A DNA stretch of 64,000 nt from Synechococcus sp. UW140. GTDB taxonomy: Bacteria; Cyanobacteriota; Cyanobacteriia; PCC-6307; Cyanobiaceae. The DNA lies in contig NZ_UCOB01000031.1 of the NCBI RefSeq assembly GCF_900474295.1, forward strand, positions 1 to 64,000, read 5' to 3'. The notes under the pieces are model-generated. The model was not told where the DNA came from and searched no databases. It worked only from the letters and a program-made list of their open reading frames with translations. The translations under genes were made by a program, and so were the position numbers. Below are positions 35,328 through 44,204 of this stretch, one piece after another. Numbering within the stretch: the first letter of the stretch is position 1; every line of letters starts with the position of its first letter.

Positions 35328-36940
35328 CAGCGTTTCTCCCGCAGTCGAGCCAGTCGCAGTTGGCCACTGCCGTTGAATTCAGGCGGTGCTAGGTGAGTCT
35401 GGGCCCAGGCCTTGGGGGTCACCAGCCACACCGGCAGGTATGCGGCGCCCTCTGCGGCCATTGTGTCGATGGCCAGGAGTTGTTCCAGCCGTTCCGCGCC
35501 TTTGAGGGAATCGCTGCGTCGGAGGGCTGTCTCAAGGCCTGGACGCGTCCAGAAGCTGCCGCTGATCACCGCCTCGCCGGCTTCGCAGATGTCTCCTTTG
35601 GCTTGGGTGCAGCTCAGTAGAGGAGCCAGATAAGCCTCAGGGTCTGGATAGGAGCCACCCCAGTCGAGCATCACAGCCTTGAAGGCCCCTTCGCCGAGCT
35701 GCCGGTACACAGTGGTGGACTCCACTCCCTCCAGTCTGAGACGAATGCAGTCGGGTAGATCGCGGCTGAGTTGGGCCTGCCAGGTGAGAGCCATCAGTCG
35801 ATCGGAGGGCACGTTGGAGCGATAGGTGAAGGGCAGTTCCAGGGGTTGTCCCTGGCAGTAGCCCGACTGACGCAGCAGGGTCCGGGTTCTTTCTGGCGAG
35901 TAGAGGGGCCAAGGTTCCTGGCTGCCGCCCTGGAGGCTGGGCGGAATCAGTGAGCGGAGTGGTTGGCGTTGGCCGTGGCTGACCCGGGTGCTGATCAGGC
36001 TGCGATCAAGGCTGTGGACCAATGCTTGGCGCACCTGCTTTGACAGCAGCGGTGGGGAGTTGCTCAGGAAGGTGATGTAGCCGATCTGGAGGGCAGGGCC
36101 GCTGCTCTCCAGCAGCAGGCCCTGGGCGGCCCTTCGATCCAGGGCAAGGCGCTGGTCTTCGTCAATGGATTCCGACAGCAAGACATCCACCTCACCACTA
36201 CGCAAAGCTCCAAACAGGGCTGTGGAATTGCTGAGGTTGATTAGGTCGAGTCCCGCATTGCTCGGAGGGGCGCCCCAATAGCGCTTGAACGGCACGAGGC
36301 GCTGTTGCGTGGCCCGAAAGCTGGCCAACTTGTATGGCCCTGTGCCGATGAAACGATCGTTGAGAAAACGGTCTTTGTACTTGGCGTAGGCCGTCGGGGA
36401 AATCGGCGTGAGGTAGGGGGATGTGAGCAAGCTCTCCAGTGAACTGGAGGGACGGCTCAGCCGCAGCCTCAGTACATCGCTGGCAGGTGTCTCGATCGCC
36501 TGGATGCGGTCTCCAACCACGTAGCTCTGAGTGCCGATGCGCAGAAACCGGTTCAGGCTGAAGGCCATGGCCTCAGCATCGAAGCGAGTGCCGTCGTGGA
36601 ACAGCACATCGCGTCGAAGTGGGATGGTGACTGTGCGGCCTCCATCGCTGATCTGCGGTTGCTCAGCAGCTAGTTGGGGTTTGAGGCTGCTGTCCTGTTC
36701 GCGCGTGTAAAGGGTGTCGCCGAGTGCACTGAGCAGCTGGAGTGTGCCGTAGGTACTGGCCTGGGCGGGATCCAGCGATGCGATCCGGCCAGCGCTGGCC
36801 ACGGTTAATCGATCACTGCTGCGCTGGTGTTGGCAGGCGAGCTGGCTGATGCTCAGCCCCAGCACAACAGCAACGCTGATCCAAGTGCTGCGGAACCGAC
36901 GCTGCTGCTGCAAGGGTTGAGATTGGCTGGTGCACCCCAT
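35327..36940 (-). CDS. ABC transporter substrate-binding protein (SBP family 5)
   Basis: A 537-residue lipoprotein-type binding protein: signal region WISVAVVLGLSISQLACQHQ (lipobox LAC), then LDPAQASTYGTLQLLSALGDTLY, DVLFHDGTRFDAEAMAFSLNR and GTGPYKLASF, the SBP_bac_5 signatures. It would catch peptides, nickel or glutathione-like compounds and hand them to the permease at 34308. The specificity cannot be assigned from sequence alone. Its stop overlaps the permease start by one base. Confidence 0.88.
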   Translation of the reverse strand: MGCTSQSQPLQQQRRFRSTWISVAVVLGLSISQLACQHQRSSDRLTVASAGRIASLDPAQASTYGTLQLLSALGDTLYTREQDSSLKPQLAAEQPQISDGGRTVTIPLRRDVLFHDGTRFDAEAMAFSLNRFLRIGTQSYVVGDRIQAIETPASDVLRLRLSRPSSSLESLLTSPYLTPISPTAYAKYKDRFLNDRFIGTGPYKLASFRATQQRLVPFKRYWGAPPSNAGLDLINLSNSTALFGALRSGEVDVLLSESIDEDQRLALDRRAAQGLLLESSGPALQIGYITFLSNSPPLLSKQVRQALVHSLDRSLISTRVSHGQRQPLRSLIPPSLQGGSQEPWPLYSPERTRTLLRQSGYCQGQPLELPFTYRSNVPSDRLMALTWQAQLSRDLPDCIRLRLEGVESTTVYRQLGEGAFKAVMLDWGGSYPDPEAYLAPLLSCTQAKGDICEAGEAVISGSFWTRPGLETALRRSDSLKGAERLEQLLAIDTMAAEGAAYLPVWLVTPKAWAQTHLAPPEFNGSGQLRLARLREKR

Positions 36941-37159
36941 TCAAGGGTGGCTTGCGGCTCCTTGGGCATCCTCGTGGCGATCTGATGCGTCTGACAGGCA
37001 GATCTGCCCGAGTGACACCTCAAAAACATGGGAGCCTCCGGATGCCTGGAGGGGCCACCGCCTCACCCAGCAGCGATCGTGGCAGTCATCGATTCCTATC
37101 ACTTGGAACAGATCACAGCTGTCAATCAGCTGGATGCAATCCCCCTGATGCACGTCCAT
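36941..37159 (-). CDS. Small conserved hypothetical protein, about 72 residues
   Basis: From ATG 37159: MDVHQGDCIQLIDSCDLFQV, then IGIDDCHDRCWVRRWPL and SHVFEVSLGQICLSDA. The pattern 'FQVIGIDD..HDRCWVRRWPL' looks like a conserved small picocyanobacterial protein, with beta-strand character. The frame is open upstream to 37276 with further ATGs, so the start is uncertain. It ends next to the binding-protein start, and several plus-strand frames across it are judged shadows. Confidence 0.55.
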   Translation of the reverse strand: MDVHQGDCIQLIDSCDLFQVIGIDDCHDRCWVRRWPLQASGGSHVFEVSLGQICLSDASDRHEDAQGAASHP

Positions 37160-37334
37160 GGTCGATGGTTGCATCGATTGGAGGCAGCGTTGACCGTTTC
37201 CTGGAATCAAAGCGTTCGGCATGAACGGAACAGCACAAATCGAATAGTTCTGATCTGGGCCGCTGTGAATTGTCATAACTCTGCCCTATCGCCAGGGTGT
37301 GGCGCCAGTGCGGCTGGCTTGTATGTGGTTTTGC

Positions 37335-38657
37335 TCAGAGGCAGCCGAGATGGGCGGCGATGCCGCGCACCTCGGGTAAGGCTGTGATCGCCTCCAGGGC
37401 GGACTTCATGGCGCCGTTGCTCACTTCGTGCGTGATCACAACGATCTCTGCAGCTGCATCGGTGGGGTCAAACTGCACGATCGATTGGATTGACACGCCC
37501 TGATCACCAAAGCAGGAGCCGATCCGGCCGATCACTCCAGGAGCATCATCCGTTGTGAAGCGCACATAGTTGCGCTGGCGGATCTGGCTGCTGTTGACCA
37601 GGTGGCAGGCGCGCCAGCTGCTCGCCGCTAGCAGCGGGTCGAGGTTGCCATCGCTGTCGTCGAGTTGTCGGATGCCGGCGATGTTGAGGATGTCAGCCAC
37701 GACGGCCGATGCTGTGGGGCCTGCACCTGCGCCCGGGCCGTAGAACATCACCCTGCCAATCGGGTCGCCCTCGACAAGGATGGCGTTGTTGACACCGTTC
37801 ACACCGGCCAAGGGGTGGTCGCTGGGGACCAGGGTGGGTTGCACCCGCACGGCCAGCGGTAAGGAGGTCTTGTCGTTGTCACCCTCGTCGTCTTCCACGC
37901 GCTCGGCGACAGCCAGCAGCTTCACCCCGTAATCCAGTTGCGTGGCGTAATCCACATCGCGGCTTTGGAGGTTGCTGATGCCAGCGGTGGGAATGCCGCT
38001 GCGGTCGATCGGTCCGCCGAAGGCCAGGCCGGAGAGGATCGCGATCTTGTCGGCGGCATCGAGTCCGTCGACGTCAGCTGCGGGATCGGCTTCCGCGTAG
38101 CCCAACTCTTGGGCATCCTTCAAGACCGATTGGTAGTTCGCCCCTTCATGGGCCATGCGGGAGAGGATGTAGTTGGTGGTGCCGTTGATGATGCCGCTCA
38201 CCCGTTGGATTCGGTTTCCGCCAAGGGATTGCTTCAACGGTTCAATGATCGGAATGCCTCCACCCACGGCGGCTTCAATCAGCACGTACACCCCTGCGGC
38301 CGCGGCGGCCGCGGCAATCTCTTCGCCATGGCGTGCGATTACAGCCTTGTTCGCGGTGACCACGGATTTCCCGGCGGCAATGGCGCGCATGATCAGGGTG
38401 CGTGCCGGCTCAAGGCCGCCCATCACCTCCACCACCACATGCACGTTGGCATCGTCCACAACCTCTTGGGGATCTGTGGTGAGCAACGAGGGGTCGAGTT
38501 CAACCGGGCGTGAGCGATTGAGGTCGCGAACAGCGACACGGGCGATTTGCAGGTCGCCGATCAAGGGGTGTCGGTCTTTCGGATTGTTGAGGATGGCGGC
38601 GACCCCTGCTCCGACGGTGCCAAGGCCGAGCAGGCCGATGCCGATCCGAGTCGCCAT
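37335..38657 (-). CDS. hom: Homoserine dehydrogenase
   Basis: A 440-residue protein with a Rossmann N-terminus (IGLLGLGTVGAGVAAIL), the catalytic region (GIINGTTNYILSRM, DPAADVDGLDAADKIAIL with the key Lys/Asp) and a C-terminal ACT domain (NYVRFTTDDAPGVIGRIGSCFGDQGVSI). It reduces aspartate semialdehyde to homoserine for threonine and methionine. The ACT domain would allow threonine feedback. It lies 34 bases after sufE on the same strand. Confidence 0.95.
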   Translation of the reverse strand: MATRIGIGLLGLGTVGAGVAAILNNPKDRHPLIGDLQIARVAVRDLNRSRPVELDPSLLTTDPQEVVDDANVHVVVEVMGGLEPARTLIMRAIAAGKSVVTANKAVIARHGEEIAAAAAAAGVYVLIEAAVGGGIPIIEPLKQSLGGNRIQRVSGIINGTTNYILSRMAHEGANYQSVLKDAQELGYAEADPAADVDGLDAADKIAILSGLAFGGPIDRSGIPTAGISNLQSRDVDYATQLDYGVKLLAVAERVEDDEGDNDKTSLPLAVRVQPTLVPSDHPLAGVNGVNNAILVEGDPIGRVMFYGPGAGAGPTASAVVADILNIAGIRQLDDSDGNLDPLLAASSWRACHLVNSSQIRQRNYVRFTTDDAPGVIGRIGSCFGDQGVSIQSIVQFDPTDAAAEIVVITHEVSNGAMKSALEAITALPEVRGIAAHLGCL

Positions 38658-38691
38658 GGGGGGGTCCGTTTGCGTCGTCAGTGCTACGACT

Positions 38692-39153
38692 TTATTCAGA
38701 GGCGGGTGCCGAGTCGCCCACGAAGCGTGAGGCCTGGGCCTGCATCATCCGCAGGATGTTGAGGAAGCCATTGGCGCGTGATGGGGTGAGGCTGGCCTGA
38801 AGGCCTGTTGCGGCGATAAAAGTAGGGTCGACAGCCATCACTTCGGCTGGAGTGAGGCCATCAAGGCCCTGAATCAGCAAGGCCAGCAACCCTTTGGTGA
38901 TCAGGGCGTCAGAGGCGCCCTGCCAGTGCAGGACTCCATTGTTGAGGCTGGAGTCGATGAAGACCTGGGAGACGCAGCCCTGAACGCGACGGTCTTCGGT
39001 TTGCAACTCTTGCCCCATTGCAGGCAGCTTTTTGGCTAGCCAAAGCACGTATTCGTATCGCTTCCGTGCGTCTGACGTGCCGTTGAGTTTCTCCGCCAGT
39101 CGGTCGAGGGCGGCGCTGCCGTAGCTGCTACCGGCACTGGCGGATGGATCCAT
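38692..39153 (-). CDS. sufE: SufE-like sulfur acceptor protein
   Basis: A 153-residue protein with the SufE core: YVLWLAKKLPAMGQELQTEDRRVQGC, where Cys60 is the sulfur-accepting cysteine, then SQVFIDS and ALLIQGLDGLTPAEVM. It takes persulfide from SufS during iron-sulfur cluster assembly in the cytoplasm. Located between the NikL-like gene (6-base gap) and hom, so probably in one transcript. Confidence 0.92.
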   Translation of the reverse strand: MDPSASAGSSYGSAALDRLAEKLNGTSDARKRYEYVLWLAKKLPAMGQELQTEDRRVQGCVSQVFIDSSLNNGVLHWQGASDALITKGLLALLIQGLDGLTPAEVMAVDPTFIAATGLQASLTPSRANGFLNILRMMQAQASRFVGDSAPASE

Positions 39154-39159
39154 GGCGTG

Positions 39160-39642
39160 TCAGCCGATGCGTGAGCGTCGAACCCTACCGAGCAGGGTGG
39201 TGGTGCTGAAGAAGCCCACGCCTCCGAGCGCGCCAAGCAGAAGAAGGGAGGATGGCTCTGTCTGGCTGATCGCATCGATCTGCACCTGGCCATTGCGGAT
39301 CGGTAGGGCCAGGTAGTCCCGGTGCCCAGGGCCGCCATCAACCTGCAGATCAACGGTCTGCAGGTCCGAGTTGTCTTGGTCGAGGGTCGGCAAGCTCAGC
39401 CGCAGCTGTCCGCTGGCATCGATGCGACCCAATTCCGCTCCGGCGCTGCCATCGGCCTTCATGACGCGCACTACTGCATCTTTCACTGGATCGCCGCTGG
39501 AGTAGGTGCTGCGCAACTCCAGGTTGCCGTTGAGATAGCGAAGGCTGCTTTCGATCGCATGGGCTTTGCCTTCAGCAGGCAGGCTCAGCGTCAGGGTGCA
39601 GGCCGTGGCGCCAATCATCAGGCTGCGTTTGAGGCTGAACAT
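39160..39642 (-). CDS. Envelope protein, NikL-like
   Basis: A 160-residue protein: signal peptide (GATACTLTLSLPAEGKAHA), an extracytoplasmic beta domain (residues 28-125; HAIESSLRYLNGNLELRST, SSGDPVKDAVVRVMKADG), and a C-terminal transmembrane helix (SSLLLLGALGGVGFFSTTTLLG) with a basic tail. It resembles NikL, an additional component of cobalt/nickel ECF transporters in which a post-cleavage His is followed by such a domain. The ECF core (CbiM/CbiQ/CbiO) is not in this window, so the nickel role is inference. Confidence 0.55.
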   Translation of the reverse strand: MFSLKRSLMIGATACTLTLSLPAEGKAHAIESSLRYLNGNLELRSTYSSGDPVKDAVVRVMKADGSAGAELGRIDASGQLRLSLPTLDQDNSDLQTVDLQVDGGPGHRDYLALPIRNGQVQIDAISQTEPSSLLLLGALGGVGFFSTTTLLGRVRRSRIG

Positions 39643-39798
39643 CGATCGCAGGCAAACAGCTGTTTCATCGTGCGGGCCATCACTCGGAATGGGAAGGGGG
39701 CGTCCCCGAATCCGTTGCTGCGGCCGACTGTTTTCGGCGGCGTCCCCTATGGCTCGCCTTGGCCCTTGGGTATGGCTCTTCCTGAGCAGTTGAAGCCT

Positions 39799-39824
39799 CT
39801 GGTGACGTCAGCTGGTGACGTCAG
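39799..39824. repeat. Tandem TGACGTCA palindromes
   Basis: The sequence TGGTGACGTCAGC occurs twice in direct tandem, each containing the perfect palindrome TGACGTCA. It lies in the 200-base gap upstream of the NikL-like gene and past the end of the cyclo-ligase gene. Two palindromes one helical turn-plus apart would suit a dimeric repressor, but no regulator is known to me for this site. Confidence 0.5.
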
Positions 39825-39842
39825 CCCCAGCACGCGACAGCC

Positions 39843-40523
39843 TCATTCAGCCCAGTCCTCAGCTGTTGTTGGCGAGGCTGGCTTGCTCTCTCCACTGCAC
39901 TCCACTGCACTCCACTGCACTCCACTCCACTCCACTCCCCTTTCGCTCACCCAGCCATCAAAGGGCAGGTCCCAGGCTGATCTGGGCAGGTCGACAGGGC
40001 TGATGCAGGCCTCGGCCACCACCACCATGGCCTTCACGCTCTTCCAGTGTGGGTCGGCACGCAGGCGGTCGTAGTAGCCGCCGCCGTAGCCAAGCCGGAC
40101 CCCTTTCAGATCCACAGCCAGGGCTGGCACGAGAAGGATCTGGATCTCTTGCGGCATCAGCAGCCTTCCGGTTTGTGGAGCGGGGATTCCGCTGCTGTCA
40201 GGAGAGAGTGGGCCGCCATCCCAGGGGCGATAGGTCAGTCCGCCTGCTCCATCACTGCAGGGCAGGGCCAGGGGCCAGGGCTTCAGCGCTGTTGGTAAGG
40301 AGCGGAGGTCGGTTTCGCCTGGAAGCGGCCAGTAAATGCCGATGTGGCCGCCGCCCCGGATCAGAGTCGTTCTGGCGATCATGTCCGCCAGCATGCGCTC
40401 CACTGCTGCTTGGATCAAGCGGTCATCGCGTTGTCGACGCTTGGTGCGGAAATGGCGGCGTAGCCGCTGTTTGGCTTCTTGGCCGTTGTCATTTTGGTTG
40501 TTGTCATTCGAGGACTGATTCAT
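39843..40523 (-). CDS. fthC: 5-formyltetrahydrofolate cyclo-ligase
   Basis: A 226-residue protein of the MTHFS family: KQRLRRHFRTKRRQ near the N-terminus, IGIYWPLPGETDLR, ILLVPALAVDLKGVRLGYGGGYYDRL (the ATP/folate-binding core) and DLPFDGWVSE at the usual end. It converts 5-formyl-THF to 5,10-methenyl-THF with ATP. About 25 further residues are encoded by a tandem repeat and read GVEWSGVQWSAVECSGES, which is not a family feature. It overlaps the upstream methyltransferase gene by 4 bases. Confidence 0.9.
   Translation of the reverse strand: MNQSSNDNNQNDNGQEAKQRLRRHFRTKRRQRDDRLIQAAVERMLADMIARTTLIRGGGHIGIYWPLPGETDLRSLPTALKPWPLALPCSDGAGGLTYRPWDGGPLSPDSSGIPAPQTGRLLMPQEIQILLVPALAVDLKGVRLGYGGGYYDRLRADPHWKSVKAMVVVAEACISPVDLPRSAWDLPFDGWVSERGVEWSGVQWSAVECSGESKPASPTTAEDWAE
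39891..39938. repeat. Decamer tandem repeat in the fthC 3' end
   Basis: Three exact copies of TCCACTGCAC (39891-39920) followed by degenerate TCCAC units to 39938. The 10-bp period is not a multiple of three, so gain or loss of one unit would change the reading frame of the fthC C-terminus. It lies after the conserved enzyme core. Confidence 0.85.
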
Positions 40524-41275
40524 GGCAGCAGCCCCCAGCGCCCCATCAGGGGGAGATGAAAGTGGAGTTCAGTGTCCCCCTCCGGCCATAGCGTCTCCAG
40601 CTCATTCCGCAGGGAGGTCATGAGGGCAGGCGCCTGGTCGGCGCTACGCAGCGCCGACCAAGTGCTGATAAAGCCCAACAGTTGATCCATGGACCACTGC
40701 AGTTCGATGCGCAGTTGCGAGGGGATCGGCTTGCTGGATCCAGGGAAGGGCAGATCGCTGTAGCGCTGATCCACGTGAGCGCGTTCGGGTGGCCACCACT
40801 GATTCAGGCGTTGGTGGTAAAGCTGATCAAGCCAGGTTTGCAGCCCAGGAGGGGCTCCCTGGAGAGGGTCATAACCCACCCAGACCAGTAATCCACCAGG
40901 TCGAAGCACCCGATGCACCTCCAGGTTGAATTGGGGAACCTTCAGCCAGTGGATGGCCGCAGCCACCACCACAGCGTCAAGGCTCGCGTCCTTGAGCCCG
41001 CTCTGCTCCGCCGGGGCCACGCTGTAGTGAATGCGTGGATGGGCAGGGGCTGCGGCAATTTGGGCGGGACTGAGGTCAGTGGCTTCCACACGGTCAAACC
41101 ATTGGGCCAGTCCCAGGGAGGCCTGGCCGCTGCCGCAGGCGACATCCCAGCAGCAGTGATGGTGAGGGGTTTGAGCGGCCAGCCAGTGGAACAGCTGGTC
41201 TGGATAGCGCGGTCGGCAGTGTTGATATGAGGTGGCCACTGCATCGAACCAACCGTGGTCAGGGCCGCTGCTCAT
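40520..41275 (-). CDS. SAM-dependent methyltransferase
   Basis: A 251-residue class I methyltransferase from ATG 41275 (an ATG at 41317 adds 14 residues). Motif I is WDVACGSGQASLGLA, and later segments include VEATDLSPAQIAAA and VHRVLRPGGLLVWVGY. It resembles trans-aconitate/UbiE-like methyltransferases whose substrate is usually small. ATGA overlap with fthC suggests co-translation. Confidence 0.78.
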   Translation of the reverse strand: MSSGPDHGWFDAVATSYQHCRPRYPDQLFHWLAAQTPHHHCCWDVACGSGQASLGLAQWFDRVEATDLSPAQIAAAPAHPRIHYSVAPAEQSGLKDASLDAVVVAAAIHWLKVPQFNLEVHRVLRPGGLLVWVGYDPLQGAPPGLQTWLDQLYHQRLNQWWPPERAHVDQRYSDLPFPGSSKPIPSQLRIELQWSMDQLLGFISTWSALRSADQAPALMTSLRNELETLWPEGDTELHFHLPLMGRWGLLP

Positions 41276-41317
41276 CGCAGGCACCAGGGGATGAGGGCTG
41301 GAGTGAAGACCATCCAT

Positions 41318-41810
41318 CCTTGCCTCTGATGGTGCTGCTCGCCGATCTCTCGATACGGAAATCCGTCAGGAGTAGACACGCTTCCCTTCACGGGCGTGAT
41401 CCTATGGCTGCTCCCCTCTGCGCAAGATCTAGAGATCGCGACATGCTCGTCTGTCGTCGCTTTTCTTTCGGCACGGGTGCGTTTGGGTCCCACCGCTTGA
41501 ACTGCAATCTTTGCCTGACGACTTCGCGTTTGCATTCACCGCCCGGTGCGGAATCGGCCGCTGATTGATGACGTCAAAAGCTGGGTAATTGTGATCATCA
41601 GTGTCGCTGTTCGGCTTGGGTGGTGATCATTCGTAGCCAGCTTCTGGAGGGGCGCAAGCTGGTGAGCACTCTGATGGGGTCGTGTCTCGCTTGGCATGAA
41701 GAGTCTGAGACGGCTCGCAAACAGGAATTGATCACCTGTCTGAAGCCCTATGTCACTTCATGGCACCGTGTCTGATTGGACGCCATCGTGGGTAGAGGGG
41801 GAATTGAGAC
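41318..41810. other. Gene-poor gap with one possible small frame
   Basis: A stretch of almost 500 bases without a clear gene. The best frame is GTG 41623 to 41775 on the plus strand, 50 codons, VIIRSQLLEGRKLVSTLMGS then ETARKQELITCLKPYVTSW, with helical character and acceptable codon use. I treat it as possible, not established. Hairpins or promoters for the DUF6447 gene are likely but not distinct. Confidence 0.35.
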
Positions 41811-42119
41811 ATGTTCAAAAAGCTCAAGGAGCGTTTCTGGAGCAAGTCACGGCAGCCAGGACCTGGCGCGGACTCTGTCGATGCTCATGCAGGAACCGCC
41901 CAGCCCGATGCAAGGCCTCAGAAGACTGCAGAGAATGTGATTACGGTGGACGGACGCCGCTATGACGCCGCAGACATCTCTGAGGATCTCTCCCAAATGA
42001 TCACAGATCTGATGAAGGCTGACCGCGCTCTCCGTCGCCATAGCGACAAGGTACAGATCTTGCGGCTTGGTCGGCGGCAAATGGAGCAGCAGCTTCGGCA
42101 AGGTCTTTCCAGTTTGTAG
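41811..42119 (+). CDS. DUF6447 family protein
   Basis: A 102-residue protein with the DUF6447 pattern: ITVDGRRYDAADISEDLSQMITDLMKADR and RRHSDKVQILRLGRRQMEQQL. The N-terminal 45 residues are basic and low in structure (MFKKLKERFWSKSRQPGPGA). Small, soluble and of unknown function; DUF6447 proteins are common in marine cyanobacteria and their phages. It stands alone between two long gaps. Confidence 0.72.
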   Translation: MFKKLKERFWSKSRQPGPGADSVDAHAGTAQPDARPQKTAENVITVDGRRYDAADISEDLSQMITDLMKADRALRRHSDKVQILRLGRRQMEQQLRQGLSSL

Positions 42120-42621
42120 GCATTAAGCCTCCTCGGGCCCTGTCTCCACATCAGATTGTCAAGTCTTGCTGTTGCACAGAAAGGATCCCGATCTGCCGAT
42201 CGATGTGACCTTTTGGTTCGCACTGAATGTGTTTTCTGCTCGCAACGTGTGTTGGTTGGACTTATGGCAAGTCGTCATTGGCCTTGGCCGGTTCATGGGC
42301 TTGGATTGCAAGTGCAGTGGTGACTAAAGCCAGACCAAGCAAGAATTCCATGGGGTTTGCAATCGTGAATGCCTGCTGATCTTGTGTTGCTCTTTGAATG
42401 GGTGCGGTGCAATTGATATCTCTCGCGAAAGGGTATATAAAAATGCGCTTTCTTTCGTTGGTGAGCCGATATTTCTGCCTTTGTAAATGATTTGCCTATG
42501 AATCGCTCTCTTTATGGTTGGAATGACTGGGTGCTCTTGGCCGATAGAACCGACAAGTCCATGCCTGATCTTCTGCAGAACTCAAGTCGGCCTTGGTTCA
42601 AAGCTTCCAGGACCGGGATGC
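42120..42621. other. Gene-poor gap with a possible tiny membrane frame
   Basis: About 500 bases with no confident gene. On the minus strand 42351-42262 there is a 29-codon ATG frame (MEFLLGLALVTTALAIQAHE then PAKANDDLP), one hydrophobic helix, without a clear ribosome-binding site. The stretch 42405-42500 is AT-rich (TATATAAAAATG region) and may hold a plus-strand promoter, but no gene follows it on that strand. Confidence 0.3.
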
Positions 42622-43104
42622 CTATCTCTGGAACCAGCCGGTGAGGGCCACCGCCAGTGCATCGGCGGCGTCATCGGGTCGTGGTGGCGTGTCGAGGTTG
42701 AGTTCGCGCATCACGGCATCCAGCACTTCATCCTTGTCGGCATGCCCATGGCCCGTGAGGGCCTGCTTGATCTGCATTGGGGGAAATTCCACGATCGGTA
42801 GACCGAAGCGGGTGAGCGTCATGATCACCACACCCCGCGCCTGTACCACAGCAATGGTGTTGCTCGAACGGTAAAAAAAGAACTTTTCAACGGACGCGAT
42901 CTCCGGCTTCCAGAGGCGGATCAACTGACGCAGATCACGGGCGATCTCCACCATCCGTTCGCCCTCACTGCGACCGGCATCGGTGCGAATGATGCCGCAG
43001 TCCACCATCCGCTGGCTATCTGCCCCTCTGCCTGCGCTTGGATCCACATCGATGACGCCATAGCCCACTCGGGCCAGACCTGGATCGATGCCGAGGATGC
43101 GCAT
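42622..43104 (-). CDS. ruvC: Holliday junction resolvase RuvC
   Basis: A 160-residue protein with the catalytic Asp in GIDPGLARVGYGVIDVD (Asp7), VEKFFFYRSSNTIAVVQARG (Glu) and a C-terminal DEVLDAVMRELNLDTPPRPDDAADALAVAL with the later acidic residues. It cuts four-way junctions made by recombination. It lies 11 bases after chlI on the same strand. Confidence 0.95.
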   Translation of the reverse strand: MRILGIDPGLARVGYGVIDVDPSAGRGADSQRMVDCGIIRTDAGRSEGERMVEIARDLRQLIRLWKPEIASVEKFFFYRSSNTIAVVQARGVVIMTLTRFGLPIVEFPPMQIKQALTGHGHADKDEVLDAVMRELNLDTPPRPDDAADALAVALTGWFQR

Positions 43105-43115
43105 GCTCTCTTGGC

Positions 43116-44204
43116 TCAGGCCACCAGAGCGAGTTCGAATTCAGCTCGGTCGCTGCTCTCGCTGCGTTCAAACACCTTGCAGAACACTTTGACCACGCGG
43201 TCACCAGAGTCCACCTGCTCGAGAGGGTCCTTGCGCAGGCGGTGTCGGAGGCAGCAGGAGGCGACACGGGCGACGTCCTCTTCGCTGACTTCGGTGCGCC
43301 CTTCGAATGCAGCCAGGGCACGAGCGGCGCGGTTGGTGACGATGTCACCCCGCAAACCATCTACGTCGAGTTCACCGCACACGGCCGAGATCCGCAGCCG
43401 TAGGTCGTCATCGATGCGCACCTGATCAAGGCGTTGCTGAGCTTCCACAACCCTTTGTTGCAGGGCCTTTTGGTTCGACTCCACGCTGGTACTGAAGCCG
43501 TCGGGGTCGGCGTCGAAGGCGGTGCGTTGATCCACCACTTGCACCCGTAGTTCGGGCTCGCGCACGGTGCGCACTTCCACGCTCATCCCGAAGCGGTCCA
43601 GCAATTGGGGCCGTAGCTCGCCTTCTTCCGGGTTTCCCGAGCCGATCAAGACAAAGCGGGCTGGGTGCCTGACGGACACGCCTTCGCGTTCAACGGTATT
43701 CCAGCCAGAAGCGGCAGAGTCCAGTAGGACGTCGACGAGGTGATCGTCTAGCAGATTCACCTCGTCGACGTAGAGAAGGCCTCGATTGGCCTTGGCCAAT
43801 AGCCCGGGCTCGAAGGCGCGCACGCCTTCGCTCAGAGCTTTCTCAATATCAATCGTGCCGCAGAGTCGGTCTTCTGTGGCACCCAGTGGGAGGTCGACCA
43901 TCGGTACCTGGCGTTGTTCGCTCCCAAGGCTTTCGCCCCGATCCAAACGCTCACGTACCTCGCTGCTCTGGAGGTCGGGATCGGAGGGGGAGCTGTTGTA
44001 AGGGTCGCCTGCAACGACCTCGATCCCTGGCAGCAGATCAGCCAAGGCACGGATTGTGGTTGATTTCCCGGTGCCTCGATCACCCATGATCATCACTCCG
44101 CCGATGCGGGGGTCGATCACGTTGAGTAGTAGGGCCAGCTTCATCTCCTCCTGGCCGATGACGGCGGTGAAGGGGAAAACCCTGCGCTTCCGGGGTGCAC
44201 TCAC
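43116..44204 (-). CDS. chlI: Magnesium chelatase subunit I
   Basis: A 362-residue AAA+ protein from GTG 44204 (MSAPRKRRVFPFTAVIGQEE), which overlaps the DUF3370 stop by 4 bases (GTGA). Walker A is GDRGTGKST (41-49), Walker B is LLYVDEVNLL, and RFVLIGSGNPEEGELRPQLLDRFGM carries sensor residues. With ChlD and ChlH it inserts Mg2+ into protoporphyrin IX, the first step of the chlorophyll branch. A longer frame reaches back into DUF3370 but does not fit the family. Confidence 0.95.
   Translation of the reverse strand: MSAPRKRRVFPFTAVIGQEEMKLALLLNVIDPRIGGVMIMGDRGTGKSTTIRALADLLPGIEVVAGDPYNSSPSDPDLQSSEVRERLDRGESLGSEQRQVPMVDLPLGATEDRLCGTIDIEKALSEGVRAFEPGLLAKANRGLLYVDEVNLLDDHLVDVLLDSAASGWNTVEREGVSVRHPARFVLIGSGNPEEGELRPQLLDRFGMSVEVRTVREPELRVQVVDQRTAFDADPDGFSTSVESNQKALQQRVVEAQQRLDQVRIDDDLRLRISAVCGELDVDGLRGDIVTNRAARALAAFEGRTEVSEEDVARVASCCLRHRLRKDPLEQVDSGDRVVKVFCKVFERSESSDRAEFELALVA

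Noticed and set aside
42405-42500. AT-rich stretch as a possible replication origin or integration site
   Set aside because: No repeats, DnaA-box clusters or tRNA/integrase signs accompany it; more likely promoter-like AT content.
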